Positions 29,252 to 38,876 are shown, numbered from the stretch's first letter. The stretch is DNA of 64,000 nucleotides from Azorinus chamasolen (GCA_963576725.1 OY755243.1:74112106-74176105), one strand, 5' to 3'. The notes: generated by a model from the letters alone, not told the origin. Numbers and translations are program-made.

Positions 29252-29421
29252 CATTGGTCATACGGACGCTTGTACTTGTGTGGAATTGTTGTATCATTTG
29301 TCATACAGATGCTTGTACTTGTGTGGAATTGTTGTATCATTTGTCATACGGACGCGTGTCCTTGTGTGGAATTGTTGTATCATTTGTCATACAGAGGCTT
29401 GCACTTGTGTGGCATTGTTCT
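29252..29421. repeat. 43-bp tandem repeat, 4 copies
   Basis: Units starting C(G/A)GA(C/T)GCTTGTACTTGTG at 29263, 29306, 29349 and 29392 with a few differences. Alternating units share more substitutions, suggesting an 86-bp higher-order period. Confidence 0.9.
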
Positions 29422-29571
29422 TAGACACATTCGTGTTTTGCAATAAACATTGACGAAAGTACTTCTGAGATTGTCCTTATATTCCAAATCCGGAATGTTA
29501 TTTTGCAGGTAAATTGCAGGTTACAAGAAGAGAACTCGGTACCTGCTCTTTATCCCTTCACCAACTAACTG

Positions 29572-29750
29572 GGACCTGAAAATTAAAACATTTTCAAGAA
29601 TAGCTTCTTTATTTCTTCACCAAACCCTATGTTGCGGCCACTCTTTAGAATCGTCTCGAAGAGACGATTCTAAAGAGTGGTCACAATATAGGGTTTGGTG
29701 GAGAAATGATGAGTTTAGTATTTGAGCACATACCTTTATCAGTAGCTCTG
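29572..29750 (-). mobile_element. Foldback element fb-G
   Basis: AATTAAAACATTTTCAAG, CACCAAACCCTATGTTG, then CTTTAGAATCGTCTCGAAGA folding back; terminal TATCAGTAGCTCTG. Confidence 0.85.
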
Positions 29751-29826
29751 AATTATCCAAATTTAAGTATTATCTTTTCACAGCGGGCTAAGCGTTAAGG
29801 AAACTTTTGTTATAGATGAAGACATG

Positions 29827-29845
29827 TGACGTCAAACTGACGTCA
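29827..29845. promoter_or_regulatory. Two perfect CRE palindromes
   Basis: TGACGTCA at 29827-29834 and at 29838-29845, 11 bp apart and so close to one helical turn. CREB/ATF proteins bind this palindrome. The pair lies in MITE-free DNA. Confidence 0.5.
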
Positions 29846-30083
29846 GTGAATTATCAAATTTCTCATTTAATAGACACACCAATTTTAAAAATTAAGGATG
29901 TTTCTAAAACATGATTCTCAGAAATTAGTTTGGATAAGGTTTAATGTTTCTGATAAGGTTTAATGTTTTCGTTATAACCATATGAGGAGAACGCAATAGG
30001 AAAAACATGAAGGAATTTGGGAAGGTGCCGTTAAAATTGTTTTGAAATCCGGGCTGTACTTTCTGACAAGATTTTTAAAACAT

Positions 30084-30133
30084 AACGTCACAGTTTTCAT
30101 GGCAACCAGAATCAGCCGATAAGCTCTGATTGG
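30084..30133. promoter_or_regulatory. CRE half-site, RFX half-site and CCAAT cluster
   Basis: AACGTCA (30084), TGGCAACC (30100, RFX-type half-site) and CTGATTGG (30126, inverted CCAAT) lie within 50 bp. This is the kind of X/Y-box grouping known from RFX/NF-Y promoters. No downstream exon was found, so a role as a promoter is inference. Confidence 0.35.
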
Positions 30134-30181
30134 TGAGCTAAAACAAACAAACCCTTAGGCATTGCAGTGTGGGACCAAATC

Positions 30182-30366
30182 CAGAGAAAAGAGACAAAGG
30201 TGCGTACTCAAAATACTAAAATCGTCATTTCTTTATCAAACACTATGCTGTGGCCAGAATAGTCTCTTCGAGACGGTTCAAAAGAGTAATCACATAGTGT
30301 TTGGTGGAGAAATAAAGATGTTATTCTTGAAAACGTTTTTATTTACGCATCTTATCTGGACCTCTG
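30182..30366 (+). mobile_element. Foldback element fb-G
   Basis: CAGAGAAAAGAGACAAAGG start and ATCTTATCTGGACCTCTG end; the stem is shortened but includes GTCTCTTCGAGACGG. Confidence 0.8.
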
Positions 30367-30483
30367 AAATCAGCCATCACGTTCTTAACGTAGCGTATAA
30401 TCATGCTCTACATCGTTTGTGACACGAGTCAGTGAAACTAAAAAGGTTCTTCAGAGTGACAAACAGTCCAGTACCTGGGTCCA

Positions 30484-30555
30484 AGGTTATAAAACTTCTG
30501 AGTCTAAGTCTGAGATCATTCTCAAGCATCTGATCTCGAGGCTTTGTAACCTCGG
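30484..30555. mobile_element. fb-I, half copy
   Basis: TTATAAAACTTCTGAGTC and CTGAGATCATTCTCAAGCAT, then an abrupt closure to GTAACCTCGG. The CCAAT-bearing centre is deleted. Confidence 0.6.
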
Positions 30556-30616
30556 GCCTGGTCAAATGCTGTATTTTATGCTATTGCTGATGGTGTTCTA
30601 CATCGTTTGCAAGTCC

Positions 30617-30910
30617 TAACCCTTACAACGCTTAATTTTCAAATGGACTATTCCATAATAATTCAAACAGGTCAAGCTGACGGTAAATATAGGTGTTTTT
30701 TTTAGAGAAAAGTGTAACATGACAAACAGTGCAGAATAATGACATCATTAGTATTAAGACTGGATATTTATAATAGAACTATAAACATAATGCATTTTTA
30801 TCGTGACAGAAACTATAAAATCAGATCTATATTAAAACATAAGCAAACAGAGCATACACTGATCAGACGGTTTTCATAGGATCTGGGTCTACTCTGTTTG
30901 CAAACGATAA
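30617..30910 (-). mobile_element. Chimera of pb-6 and pb-2
   Basis: The pb-6 long flank (CTAACCCTTACAACGC to ACATGACAAACAGTGCAGA) joins at about 30736 to a pb-2 long flank and hairpin (ATAATGACATCATTAGTATT to CTACTCTGTTTGC). Confidence 0.7.
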
Positions 30911-30919
30911 ATAGAAGTA

Positions 30920-31123
30920 TAGTAGAACCCCTCTAATGTGACCAGTTAAAAATAACCATAACTGTCTTTACAAGCAGGTGGTTGCTTAATGCAGATCGAA
31001 CGTTATGCAGAAAGCTCCTATAGGAGCTTTCTGCATAACTTTCGTCCTGCATTAAGCTACCACCTGCCTCTGCCACCCATAATTATGCCTCTTTTTGGTG
31101 GTCGTATTAGAGTGGTTTTACTG
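30920..31123. mobile_element. pogo-like MITE pg-B
   Basis: TAGTAGAACCCCTCTAATG start, GTATTAGAGTGGTTTTACTG end; exact GCTCCTATAGGAGC at 31014-31027; arms nearly perfect. Confidence 0.9.
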
Positions 31124-31321
31124 CATATAACGAGTAAAGGGAGTAAGTATTTCAATGGCGAATATTACATTTTCATCACCTTTGTAAACATTTTGGATTT
31201 ATACGGTGTCTCATCAGGATCCAAACTGTTTGATTATGTGATTATGATTTTTCAATCAATAGGGAAGAAACAAATTTGAAGCAGAATACAAACTCTGCCG
31301 ACGACAAACCATGGCAGTGAG

Positions 31322-31685
31322 TTAACTCTTTCGCTGCAAATGTTGCATATGTGATTATTTTGGAGCAAGCAACGCGGTGTGTCACTAGAATCCAGATTGT
31401 TTGTAACAACGCGGACATTTTTACGCGGTGTCTCATAAGAATCAAGATTGTTTGTAACAACGCGGTGTCTCATAAGAATCAAGATTGTTTGTAACAACGC
31501 GGACTTTTTACGCGGTGTCTCATAAGAATCAAGATTGTTTGTAACAACTCGGTGTCTCAGAATCCTGGATTGTTTGTAAACTGTGGTTATGATTTTGAAA
31601 TAAAAGGGGAGAAATTTAAACAAAACAAAAATTGCAGCAGACGACAAATTTTGCAGACGACAAAACATGGCAGCGACACAGTTAA
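31322..31685 (+). mobile_element. pb-7 with amplified hairpin arm
   Basis: TTAACTCTTTCGCTGCAAAT to CAGCGACACAGTTAA. Inside, the arm GCGGTGTCTCATAAGAATCA + AGATTGTTTGTAACAAC is repeated about five times (31374-31570), alternating with GCGGAC(A)TTTTTA spacers. Confidence 0.8.
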
Positions 31686-31742
31686 GATAGGCGGCACTCC
31701 TTATAGAGCGCACTCGGTATTTATAAACTGGAGAATTAAACT

Positions 31743-31992
31743 GTAACCCTTCCCTTGCTGAATTTTAAAATACATTTCTCCTTCTTTACCCATGCCCTGT
31801 TGTATAATTACATATATCTTCACTGTGTACAAGTATTTTGCTGTGCAATCACTGCTGTGGAGCGCATTGGTTGCACAATTAACTTGTAAATAGTGCAGAC
31901 CCTGATGAGACAACTCCTGCAGGAGCTGTCTCGCTTGGGTCTTCACTATTTACAGGTAGGTATATTGACGTGAATAGCAAGCGAAGGGTTAA
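31743..31992 (-). mobile_element. piggyBac-type MITE pb-3
   Basis: GTAACCCTTCCCTTGCTG to CAAGCGAAGGGTTAA; the hairpin keeps the T/A asymmetry (CCTGATGAGAC against GTCTCGCTTGGG). Confidence 0.95.
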
Positions 31993-32186
31993 CATCGACC
32001 TCAATCGCCATTTGCAAAACAGCTTGGATCCAGACGAGACGCCGAGTAACTCGGCGTCTCATCAGAATCCAAGCTGTTTGACACACGGTCAATAGACAAA
32101 AACTTGATTGAATCGAATATATTCAACATAGCACCAGATCCAAATTCGAGCAGACATTTTTTTTCTTATGGCGGGTTAAGGGTTAA
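31989..32186 (+). mobile_element. piggyBac-type MITE pb-5
   Basis: Shares its left TTAA with the preceding pb-3 and its right TTAA (32183-32186) with the following pb-3. Hairpin AACAGCTTGGATCCAGACG with GACGCCGAGTAACTCGGCG. Confidence 0.9.
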
Positions 32187-32432
32187 CCCTTCTCTTGCTG
32201 AATTTTGAAATATATTTCTCCTTCTTTACCCATGCCCTGTTGTATAATTACATATATCTTCACTGTGTACAAGTATTTCGCTGTGCAATCACTGCTGTGG
32301 AGTGCACTGGTTGCACAATCAACTTGTAAATAGTGCAGACCCTGATGAGACAGCTCCTACAGGAGCTGTCTCATCTGGGTCTTCACTATTTACAGGTAGG
32401 TATATTGACGTGAATAGCAAGCGAAGGGTTAA
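32183..32432 (-). mobile_element. piggyBac-type MITE pb-3
   Basis: TTAACCCTTCTCTTGCTG to AAGCGAAGGGTTAA, same orientation as the copy at 31743. Hairpin centre CAGCTCCTACAGGAGCTG. Confidence 0.95.
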
Positions 32433-32599
32433 GGATTTTTTATCGATGAAAGTCAACTCTATAAAATTTATCTAGTGACTGTAAACAAACAACCAGTGTA
32501 TGCGGACATACAGGTACTGTGGCGGTGTTACACTCCCAGGTGACTGGTCATAAACTATCTATAATATTGATATCTAGCCTGCTGTAAACAGGACGTCTG

Positions 32600-32795
32600 C
32601 TGGACCTCATGAATATTCATATAAATAATAATGACATCATGCATTTCTTGTAAGTACATAATTATGTACGTGTGACTTTTTGATAATGGTTTAAATCGTA
32701 GACTCTAACCTATATACATGTTATTTACATAAGCAAACCGTATAGAACCTACGGGGCCCGTCTGATCTGGGTCTACCCTGTTTGCAATGGGTTTA
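32600..32795 (-). mobile_element. pb-2, ends decayed
   Basis: CATGAATATTCATATAAAT, GACATCATGCAT, then a shortened hairpin (GGGCCCGTCTGATCTGGGTC, TACCCTGTTTGCAATGG). Confidence 0.7.
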
Positions 32796-32926
32796 GCTAA
32801 CTATTCACCATAAGACGTTTCTATCAGGTAAAGTTTTAAACTGTGACATTGAGTATTTTGTTTATTTATTCCGATTCGTTCAAGGTTATTTTATTAGAAA
32901 TTATTGACTGGTGGTCAAACACCATG

Positions 32927-33145
32927 GGTCCATAGGGTATTTCTAAACCCCACCTCTTTGAACAAATCTACCGAAAAGGAGCATTAACTATAGAAAAGGA
33001 AAACTTTAGAATTTTGTAGTTTGAAACCATTGTGATAAATAGAGCATTTGCTCATATAGGAGCAAATGCTCTATTTATCCCAATGGTTTCACAAAGTGAC
33101 TTTTACTGAGTCGTCAAAAGTCGTCAAAATGAGGGAAAGGGTTAA
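32927..33145 (+). mobile_element. piggyBac-type MITE pb-4
   Basis: First bases decayed (GGGTCCATAGGGTATTTC); hairpin GAGCATTTGCTCATATAGG; ends GAGGGAAAGGGTTAA. Confidence 0.85.
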
Positions 33146-33300
33146 ACCCAACCTCTTTGAATAAATCTACCGAAAAGGAGCACTAACTATAGAAAAGGAG
33201 AATTTTAGAACTGTTTAGTTTTTACATCACTCCTATGGAGCAAATGCTCTAATAATCACAATGGTCCCCAGAAAGTGACTTTTACAGAGGCGTCAAAATG
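33146..33300 (+). mobile_element. Second, truncated pb-4
   Basis: CCCAACCTCTTTGAATAAAT continues directly after the first copy's TTAA. The hairpin is shortened (CACTCCTATGGAGCAAATGC) and it stops at GAGGCGTCAAAATG. Confidence 0.75.
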
Positions 33301-33657
33301 TATCACTACACCCAAGCTGTTTGCAAATGTATATCAGGTTGTGCTTTAATATAGGCAATGCGGCTATATATGACGCCTATATTAGAAGTCAAAGAATAGG
33401 GTGCTGAACTAAGTTAAATTCGCAAAATGTTGATGTCGAAGTGTATTCGCCCGCGCTTTAGACACCGTTCGTGTACGTTTTCTTTCCGTATCAAACGGAA
33501 GTACTCGGAGGTTATCCGATCGGTTCCCGAAGTGTTCCGATTGATTCTGTATAATTGCGGAATTTAAAAATAATATTTTTTATATAGAACAAGAAACGAC
33601 GACTGGCAATGTAAACCGTTGCTATTGAGTTACAAATGTATTTACTACAGTTGAACT
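33301..33657. other. No gene supported
   Basis: Mostly single-copy-looking. The stretch 33430-33560 is richer in CG dinucleotides than its surroundings but has no exon-like frame. Confidence 0.35.
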
Positions 33658-33940
33658 TCGATATCCCGAACTTCAATGAACCATACAAATTAGTTCGTAA
33701 TAACAGAGGTTCGAGTCATCCGATTTCTTATCTGACCAATATATCAAATTCACAGCTTAATGCAGGTCGAACGTAATGATGAAAGCTCTTTTAGGGGCTT
33801 TCAGCATTTCTTTCGACCTGCATTAAACTGTCACATGTGTTTCTAGATATGTGCAGTGGTACATTTTTTAACAAGTCTGCATTGCAAATTGGGAAGTACC
33901 TTTTAGTTCGAGTTATCCCGAAGTTATCCGAGTTCAACAT
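33658..33940. mobile_element. pogo-like MITE pg-E
   Basis: CAGTTGAACTTCGATATCCC start, TATCCGAGTTCAACA end; core GTAATGATGAAAGCTC mirrored around TTTTAGGGG. Confidence 0.85.
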
Positions 33941-34017
33941 TATATAAGTTGTTCTGGGAATTTTTCAAACAGTGAAACAATCAGGCATTTTCAAAATACG
34001 TTAGCTATAGTCATATT

Positions 34018-34192
34018 ATCTAAACCCTTTCTTTACCTGTTCAATATTCATGTACACATAATGACACCATTAATATTTATTAGATTTTTATTCATAATGG
34101 CATATGGACACCGGATTTTTTTGCTATGTGGGAAATTGTAGAATCATATCTGTATTATAGCATAAGCAAACAGAGCAGATCCTGATCAGAGA
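34018..34192 (-). mobile_element. pb-2, truncated in hairpin
   Basis: CTAAACCCTTTCTTTACC start, CATGTACACATAATGACACC, and GCAAACAGAGCAGATCCTGA; stops at CAGAGAATC. Confidence 0.75.
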
Positions 34193-34289
34193 ATCTTTTC
34201 GACATTTAACCGTCTGCACTCGGAACAATTTGTCCTCTGTAAAATGTGTCGTCTGCTTCATTTCTTCCATTTCTTTGTAACGACAGTGT

Positions 34290-34368
34290 CAGAGTGACAA
34301 ACAGTTTGGATCCCGATGAGACGCCAAAGTACTCGGCTTCTCATCATGATCCATACTGTTTGCAAAGG
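34290..34368. mobile_element. pb-5 hairpin
   Basis: GACAAACAGTTTGGATCCCG with GAGACGCCAAAGTACTCGGC; flanks decayed. Confidence 0.65.
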
Positions 34369-34420
34369 TTATCATTGGACCACTGGATTGTTTGACAATA
34401 TAGAATAATCAGATATACTA

Positions 34421-34624
34421 CAGTAAAACCTCTCTATAACGACCACTAACTTACATCAACTATTTTGTGTTAAAGGCATGTGGCTGCTCAAAGCAAGGTG
34501 AAAGTAATACAGAACGCTCCTATAGGAGCGTTCTGTTATACTTTCACCTTGCTTTAAGTTTCTACCTGCCCTAAATACCAACTAATTAACACAATTTAGT
34601 GGCCGTTATAGAGAGGTTTTACTG
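34421..34624. mobile_element. pogo-like MITE pg-A, full length
   Basis: CAGTAAAACCTCTCTATAAC and the exact-type complement GAGAGGTTTTACTG, flanked by TA. Exact GCTCCTATAGGAGC at 34516-34529. Confidence 0.95.
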
Positions 34625-34679
34625 TATATATCAGTTCATAAGCAACTAGAGCACATCAATTTCCGCTACAATAATTTTC

Positions 34680-35040
34680 CTGTCAGTATTTACTATGTCA
34701 CGTTTCCTGTCAATTTCCCCTAGGTCAATTTCCCTGTCAGTTTTCCCCATGTCAATTTTCCTGTCAGTATTCTTTATTTCAATTCCTTCAGTCAGTTGTC
34801 CTGTCAATATTCTCTATGCCAATTTTCCTGTCATTTTTCTGTCAGTATTCTCTATATCAATTCCTTACGTCACTTGTCAAGTCAATATTCACTATGTCAA
34901 TTTTCTTGTCAGTTTTCCCCATTGCCACTTTTCCTGTCAGTTATTCCAATGTCAATTACCCTGTCCATTTCCCCTATGCCAATTTTCCTATCAGTTTTCC
35001 CTGAGCCATTTTTCATGTCAGCTCCCCTATGGCATTTTTA
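34680..35040. repeat. Degenerate TTTCCTGTCA tandem repeat
   Basis: A motif of the type TTTTCCTGTCAGTTTTCCCC + ATGTCAA recurs with an irregular 25-30 bp spacing about 13 times. The long open frames through it are repeat artefacts. Confidence 0.85.
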
Positions 35041-35120
35041 TTTATGTCAAATTATTCAGCATGCTTCAATTTCAAATTCTAAAACTAGTCATATTCGAAA
35101 CAGAAGATATTTTCCGCCAC

Positions 35121-35362
35121 TTAACCCTTTCCCTCATGTAAGCGTGTTTTCACGCATTTGCAAGCAGAGTAGACCCAGATCCTCTAGGAGCCGTCTGATC
35201 AGGGTCTAATCTGTTTGCTTATAGAATTTCAAAGATCTGTTTCTTTAACTTTCTAAAATAGCTACAATGTTCCACCTTCCGTACTCCATTATAACTATTT
35301 TGTCCATGAATATTCAGTAGGTATTAAAATTTGGACTAACTGTAGAGCAGGGAAAGGGTTAA
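35121..35362 (+). mobile_element. piggyBac-type MITE pb-1
   Basis: TTAACCCTTTCCCTCATG to AGAGCAGGGAAAGGGTTAA; the hairpin left arm is shortened (GACCCAGATCCTCTAGGAGC). Confidence 0.9.
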
Positions 35363-35402
35363 AGGACAGCAACGTCACATAAATAGCCCATTATCTGTAG
35401 TA

Positions 35403-35610
35403 CAGTAAAACTTATATACAGCAACTACCTACAAAATGTCTAAATACCGATATCTTTCAAACAGCTGATAGCTTAATGCTGATCAAAAGTAATGCAGAAA
35501 GCTCCCAAAGGAGCTTTCTGCATCACTTTTAATCTGCATTAAGCAACCACATGCTTTTAAAGAGACGCCCGTGGTTTTCTCGACTTGGCCGGTTTGAAAA
35601 GGTTCCGCGG
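35403..35610. mobile_element. pg-B/pg-F relative, diverged
   Basis: CAGTAAAACTTATATACAGC start; core GATCAAAAGTAATGCAGAAA mirrored around CTCCCAAAGGAG; right end GAAAAGGTTCCGCGG. Confidence 0.7.
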
Positions 35611-35716
35611 TACTTGTATCATATCATATTGACCATGAACACACTTTAGATACTGTACAAGGTCAGGTTTACGCCCGAGAGTAAAAGTAAGTCGCTTTTA
35701 TTTAATTTTCATTTTA

Positions 35717-35923
35717 CAGTAAAACCTCTCTATAACGGCCACTTAATTACATCAAGTAGTTTGTGTTTATGGCACGTGGCTGCTTAAAGCAAGGTGAAGG
35801 TAAAACAGAACGCTCCTATAGGAGCGTTCTGTTTTACTCTCACCTTGCTTTAATAAACAGCCATCTCTCCTAAATACCAACTAATAAACACAATTTAGTT
35901 GCCAATATAGAGAGGTTTTACTG
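35717..35923. mobile_element. pogo-like MITE pg-A, full length
   Basis: CAGTAAAACCTCTCTATAAC and AGAGAGGTTTTACTG ends; exact GCTCCTATAGGAGC at 35812-35825. Confidence 0.95.
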
Positions 35924-35934
35924 TATCAGAATGT

Positions 35935-35936
<2 letters not shown>

Positions 35937-35987
<51 letters not shown>
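35937..35987. repeat. (GA)n microsatellite
   Basis: About 25 uninterrupted GA units. Confidence 0.97.
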
Positions 35988-35989
<2 letters not shown>

Positions 35990-36002
35990 TTAAGTATCTC
36001 TA

Positions 36003-36147
36003 CAGTAAAGAACTAAACACTTTTAAGACTGGTGGCTGCTTAATGCAGTATGAAAGCAATGCAGAAACACCCTGCATTATGCTGTCACCTGTTTTACTGA
36101 TCGATATTTATACTTATTTGAGTGTCTGATTTAGCGAGGTTTTAGTG
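36003..36147. mobile_element. pg-C, core deleted
   Basis: CAGTAAAGAACTAAACAC start; GATTTAGCGAGGTTTTAGTG end; the hairpin centre is lost after GCAATGCAGAAACACC. Confidence 0.7.
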
Positions 36148-36179
36148 CATAGTTATAAAACGCATCTGTTTTAATCATG

Positions 36180-36338
36180 GGTCTGTCAGGCAGGTGGTAG
36201 CTTAATGCAGGTCAAGAGTAATGCAGAAAACTCTTATAGGAACTTTCTGCATTACTCTTGCCCTGCATTAAGCAACAACCTGCTTTTTAAGACCCTTATA
36301 TTCAATAAATGAATGACCGCTTAAGACAGGTTTTACTG
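36180..36338. mobile_element. pg-F, left end lost
   Basis: CAGGTGGTAGCTTAATGCAG and mirrored arm; right end GACCGCTTAAGACAGGTTTT then ACTG and TA. Confidence 0.8.
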
Positions 36339-36400
36339 TATATCGTTTGCTATCAATCAATCAAGCGATTTCTGAAATTGGAATTATTTCTGTCAATCAT

Positions 36401-36585
36401 TTAACCCTTTCCTCCATAAATACGCCTTTCTATGCCTCTGTAAAGGTGATTTTTGGAATCCATTTATCACAATGATTTCAAAACTACAAAATTTATTTTT
36501 TTCCCTTTCTCTAGTTAATGCTCCTTTTCAGTAGATTTATTCAAAGAGGTTGAGTCTAAAAATAGCCTATGAGGAAATGGTTTAA
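36401..36585 (-). mobile_element. pb-4, hairpin mostly deleted
   Basis: TTAACCCTTTCCTCC to GAGGAAATGGTTTAA. Only CATTTATCACAATGATTTCA remains of the hairpin region. A pb hairpin scrap follows at 36596-36690. Confidence 0.75.
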
Positions 36586-36840
36586 CTGACAGATACGTCT
36601 TTTGACGCCTTTGCAATCAGAGTAGACCCAGATGGGCTTCGAAAACTTCCCCGGACTTCCTGTTTCTAACTCTGATCAGGTTCAACACAATTTATCATAT
36701 AATAACTATCTTAATTGGCACTTAGTACTGGGACCGATATAATAAGACAACACATCTACGATGCGCCAGATGTTTTGGGTCTACATTGTTTGCCAACACT
36801 CAAAGGTAATCCGTTTATTCCTGGTTATGAAATTGTGATT

Positions 36841-36916
36841 ACATCTGCAAACAGTTTTGATCCAGATGAGATGCCGAGTTACTCGGCATCTCATCCGGAT
36901 CAAGACTGTTTGACAA
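36841..36916. mobile_element. pb-5 hairpin, near-perfect
   Basis: GCAAACAGTTTTGATCCAGA with GATGCCGAGTTACTCGGCAT; flanks not recognisable. Confidence 0.7.
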
Positions 36917-36999
36917 CTTGATCGCGTATCTGTAAAGAATGCCTATTAGATATGAAACTAGGCAACGAGTTTCATACACGAATGACGATAAGAATACCT

Positions 37000-37141
37000 A
37001 CAGGTAAAGGTGTGTACCCGAATGCGAAAATAGTCATTTCTCCACCAACCCCTATACTGTGCCAACAGCATAGGATTAGGTGGAGAAATAGAGGAGCTAT
37101 ATTATATCCTTGACAATGTTTAAATCTTATCTGGGCCTCTG
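37000..37141 (+). mobile_element. fb-G, stem deleted
   Basis: CAGGTAAAGGTGTGTACCCG start and AAATCTTATCTGGGCCTCTG end; the stem is reduced to CCAACCCCTATACTGTG...CATAGGATTAGG. Confidence 0.75.
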
Positions 37142-37237
37142 TATAATCTCATCAGTGTTTAAAGTGTTCTGTCCATTTACTCAGGTACTGCTCAATTAGT
37201 TTTGAGCAGAGCTGTATAGATAAGAGATGTACTCGTC

Positions 37238-37475
37238 TGACCTTTTACTCTATGAATATTCATATAAGAAATGATGATATCATGAATATTAATTAGATAA
37301 ATTTGAATAATTTGAAACACATGAAATTTTGGTCATGGCAGAAACTGGTAGAGTTATATCTATATTATTTCATAAGCGAACAGAGCAGACCCCGATCAGA
37401 CGGCCACTGTATGAGCCGTCTGATATGGGTCTACTCTGTTTGCAAAGACGTTAAAATACGTATTTATGAGGTTAA
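37238..37475 (-). mobile_element. piggyBac-type MITE pb-2
   Basis: CTTTTACTCTATGAATATTC start; CATGAATATTAATTAG; hairpin GACCCCGATCAGACGGCC against GCCGTCTGATATGGGTC; end ATGAGGTTAA. Confidence 0.85.
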
Positions 37476-37614
37476 ACATTCCTATTTATCAACCAAATCC
37501 TATCATTTTGGAACTTATTAGAATCATCCCAGATATGCGAGCCTAATGAGTACCAAAAACAACCTAAATGGGATTTGACGGAGAAATAAAGAAAACATTG
37601 TACCTTGGTCTGTA

Positions 37615-37799
37615 CAGAGTTACAGATAAAGGTGCGTACGCAATTACTAAACTCGTCATTTCTCCACCAAACCCAATGTTGTGACCACTCTCACTCGAGG
37701 AGACGATTCTAAAGAGTGGTCACAACATAGGATTTGGTGGAGAAATAAAGAAGTTATTCTTGATCATGTTTTAATTTACGCATCTTTTCTCGACCTCTG
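37615..37799 (+). mobile_element. Foldback element fb-G
   Basis: CAGAGTTACAGATAAAGGTG to TTTTCTCGACCTCTG; the right arm ATTCTAAAGAGTGGTCACAA is complete, the left one shortened. A decayed fb-G-like piece precedes it at 37485-37590. Confidence 0.85.
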
Positions 37800-37830
37800 T
37801 GTGTAGTTCTCTTATCTACAGCTTTGAACT

Positions 37831-38312
37831 TTAACCCTTTCCCTACAGAATATGCATGTACCAAATAATAACATAATGCATATTTATTACTAGTACCTGG
37901 GTATGTACATATGATGTATTGAACTTGGTTGAAACTGTAGTGTCAGCCTGTCAGGTATATTACTTATATATTTCTTAACCCATTCCTTCATATTGACGAC
38001 TTTCGACTACTCTGTAGAAGTCACTTTGTGAAACCATTGTGACAAACAGAGCATTTGCTCCTACAGGAGCAAATGCTCTATTTATAACAATGGTTTCAAA
38101 CTACAAAATTCTAAAAGTTTCATTTTCTCTAGTTAATGCTCCTTTTCGGTAGATTTATTCAAAGAGGTTGGGTCTAAATATAGCCTATGAGGTAGTGGGT
38201 TAAGAAGGCTAACAGATCAGAGCCTGACCAGACGGTTCCAAAAGGAACAGTCTGATCTGGGTCTACTCTGCGTGTAAAGGCGTGACCAAGCGTTTATATA
38301 AGGAAAATGGTT
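37831..38312 (-). mobile_element. pb-2 interrupted by pb-4
   Basis: TTAACCCTTTCCCTACAG long flank up to TATATATTTC, then pb-4; hairpin GAGCCTGACCAGACGGTTCC resumes at 38204 and the short flank ends GGAAAATGGTTG. Confidence 0.85.
37975..38203 (-). mobile_element. pb-4 nested in pb-2
   Basis: TTAACCCATTCCTTCATATT to CTATGAGGTAGTGGGTTAA; hairpin GCATTTGCTCCTACAGGAGC. Confidence 0.9.
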
Positions 38313-38448
38313 GTTTGAACGTTTTTCTGTGTGCCTCATTTTACGTTTATACCATCACATAATCGAGTTTCCAATCGATCTGCCTAATTTTCTATTTGTG
38401 CATCTGTTTCACTAATATGTGTTTGTGCATTTGTTTGTCTTTTTGAAA

Positions 38449-38570
38449 TCTGACTGACAAACTAGCTGACTGGTTGACTGACTATCTAACGAATGCCTAC
38501 TTCCACGCCTGTCCGTCTATCCATGTATAGTTGTATGTCTGGTTGTCTGCATGTCTAGTTGTCTGTCTTT
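38449..38570. repeat. Low-complexity GACT/CTGT tract
   Basis: Irregular CTGACTG and TGTCTG-type tetranucleotides. Confidence 0.6.
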
Positions 38571-38627
38571 CATATTTTCTTTCCCTCTCCACTCGTATTT
38601 CTCCAGATCTCTCTGTATGGTCCTGTC

Positions 38628-38876
38628 TTAACCCTTACCAGTTCAATGTTCATGTAAGAAATAAAGACACCATGAATAGTTAGAAGCACATTTTTCATAT
38701 TGTAAAATTTTCAAGGGATTACTTTGCTCTGACAAAAACTTAAGAATCAGACCTATATCATGGCATACGCAAACAGAGCAGACCCTGATCAGACGGCTCC
38801 TATAGGAGCCGTCTGATCTGGGTCCACTCTGTTTGCGAATGCGCGAAAAGGGCGTTTATATGAGGGAAAGGGTTAA
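38628..38876 (-). mobile_element. piggyBac-type MITE pb-2, well preserved
   Basis: TTAACCCTTACCAGTTCAAT to ATGAGGGAAAGGGTTAA. Hairpin centre is an exact GCTCCTATAGGAGC (38796-38809), with the A/T asymmetry CCCTGATC against GATCTGGG. Confidence 0.95.

Noticed and set aside
29487..29545. Possible alternative terminal exon after TTTTGCAG
   Set aside because: Short frame (VNCRLQEENSVPALYPFTN) with no upstream partner in phase; the thioredoxin-like gene is already complete at 24895.
34695..35209. Open frames of 137-148 codons
   Set aside because: They are translations of the TTTCCTGTCA tandem repeat and the adjoining pb-1 element.
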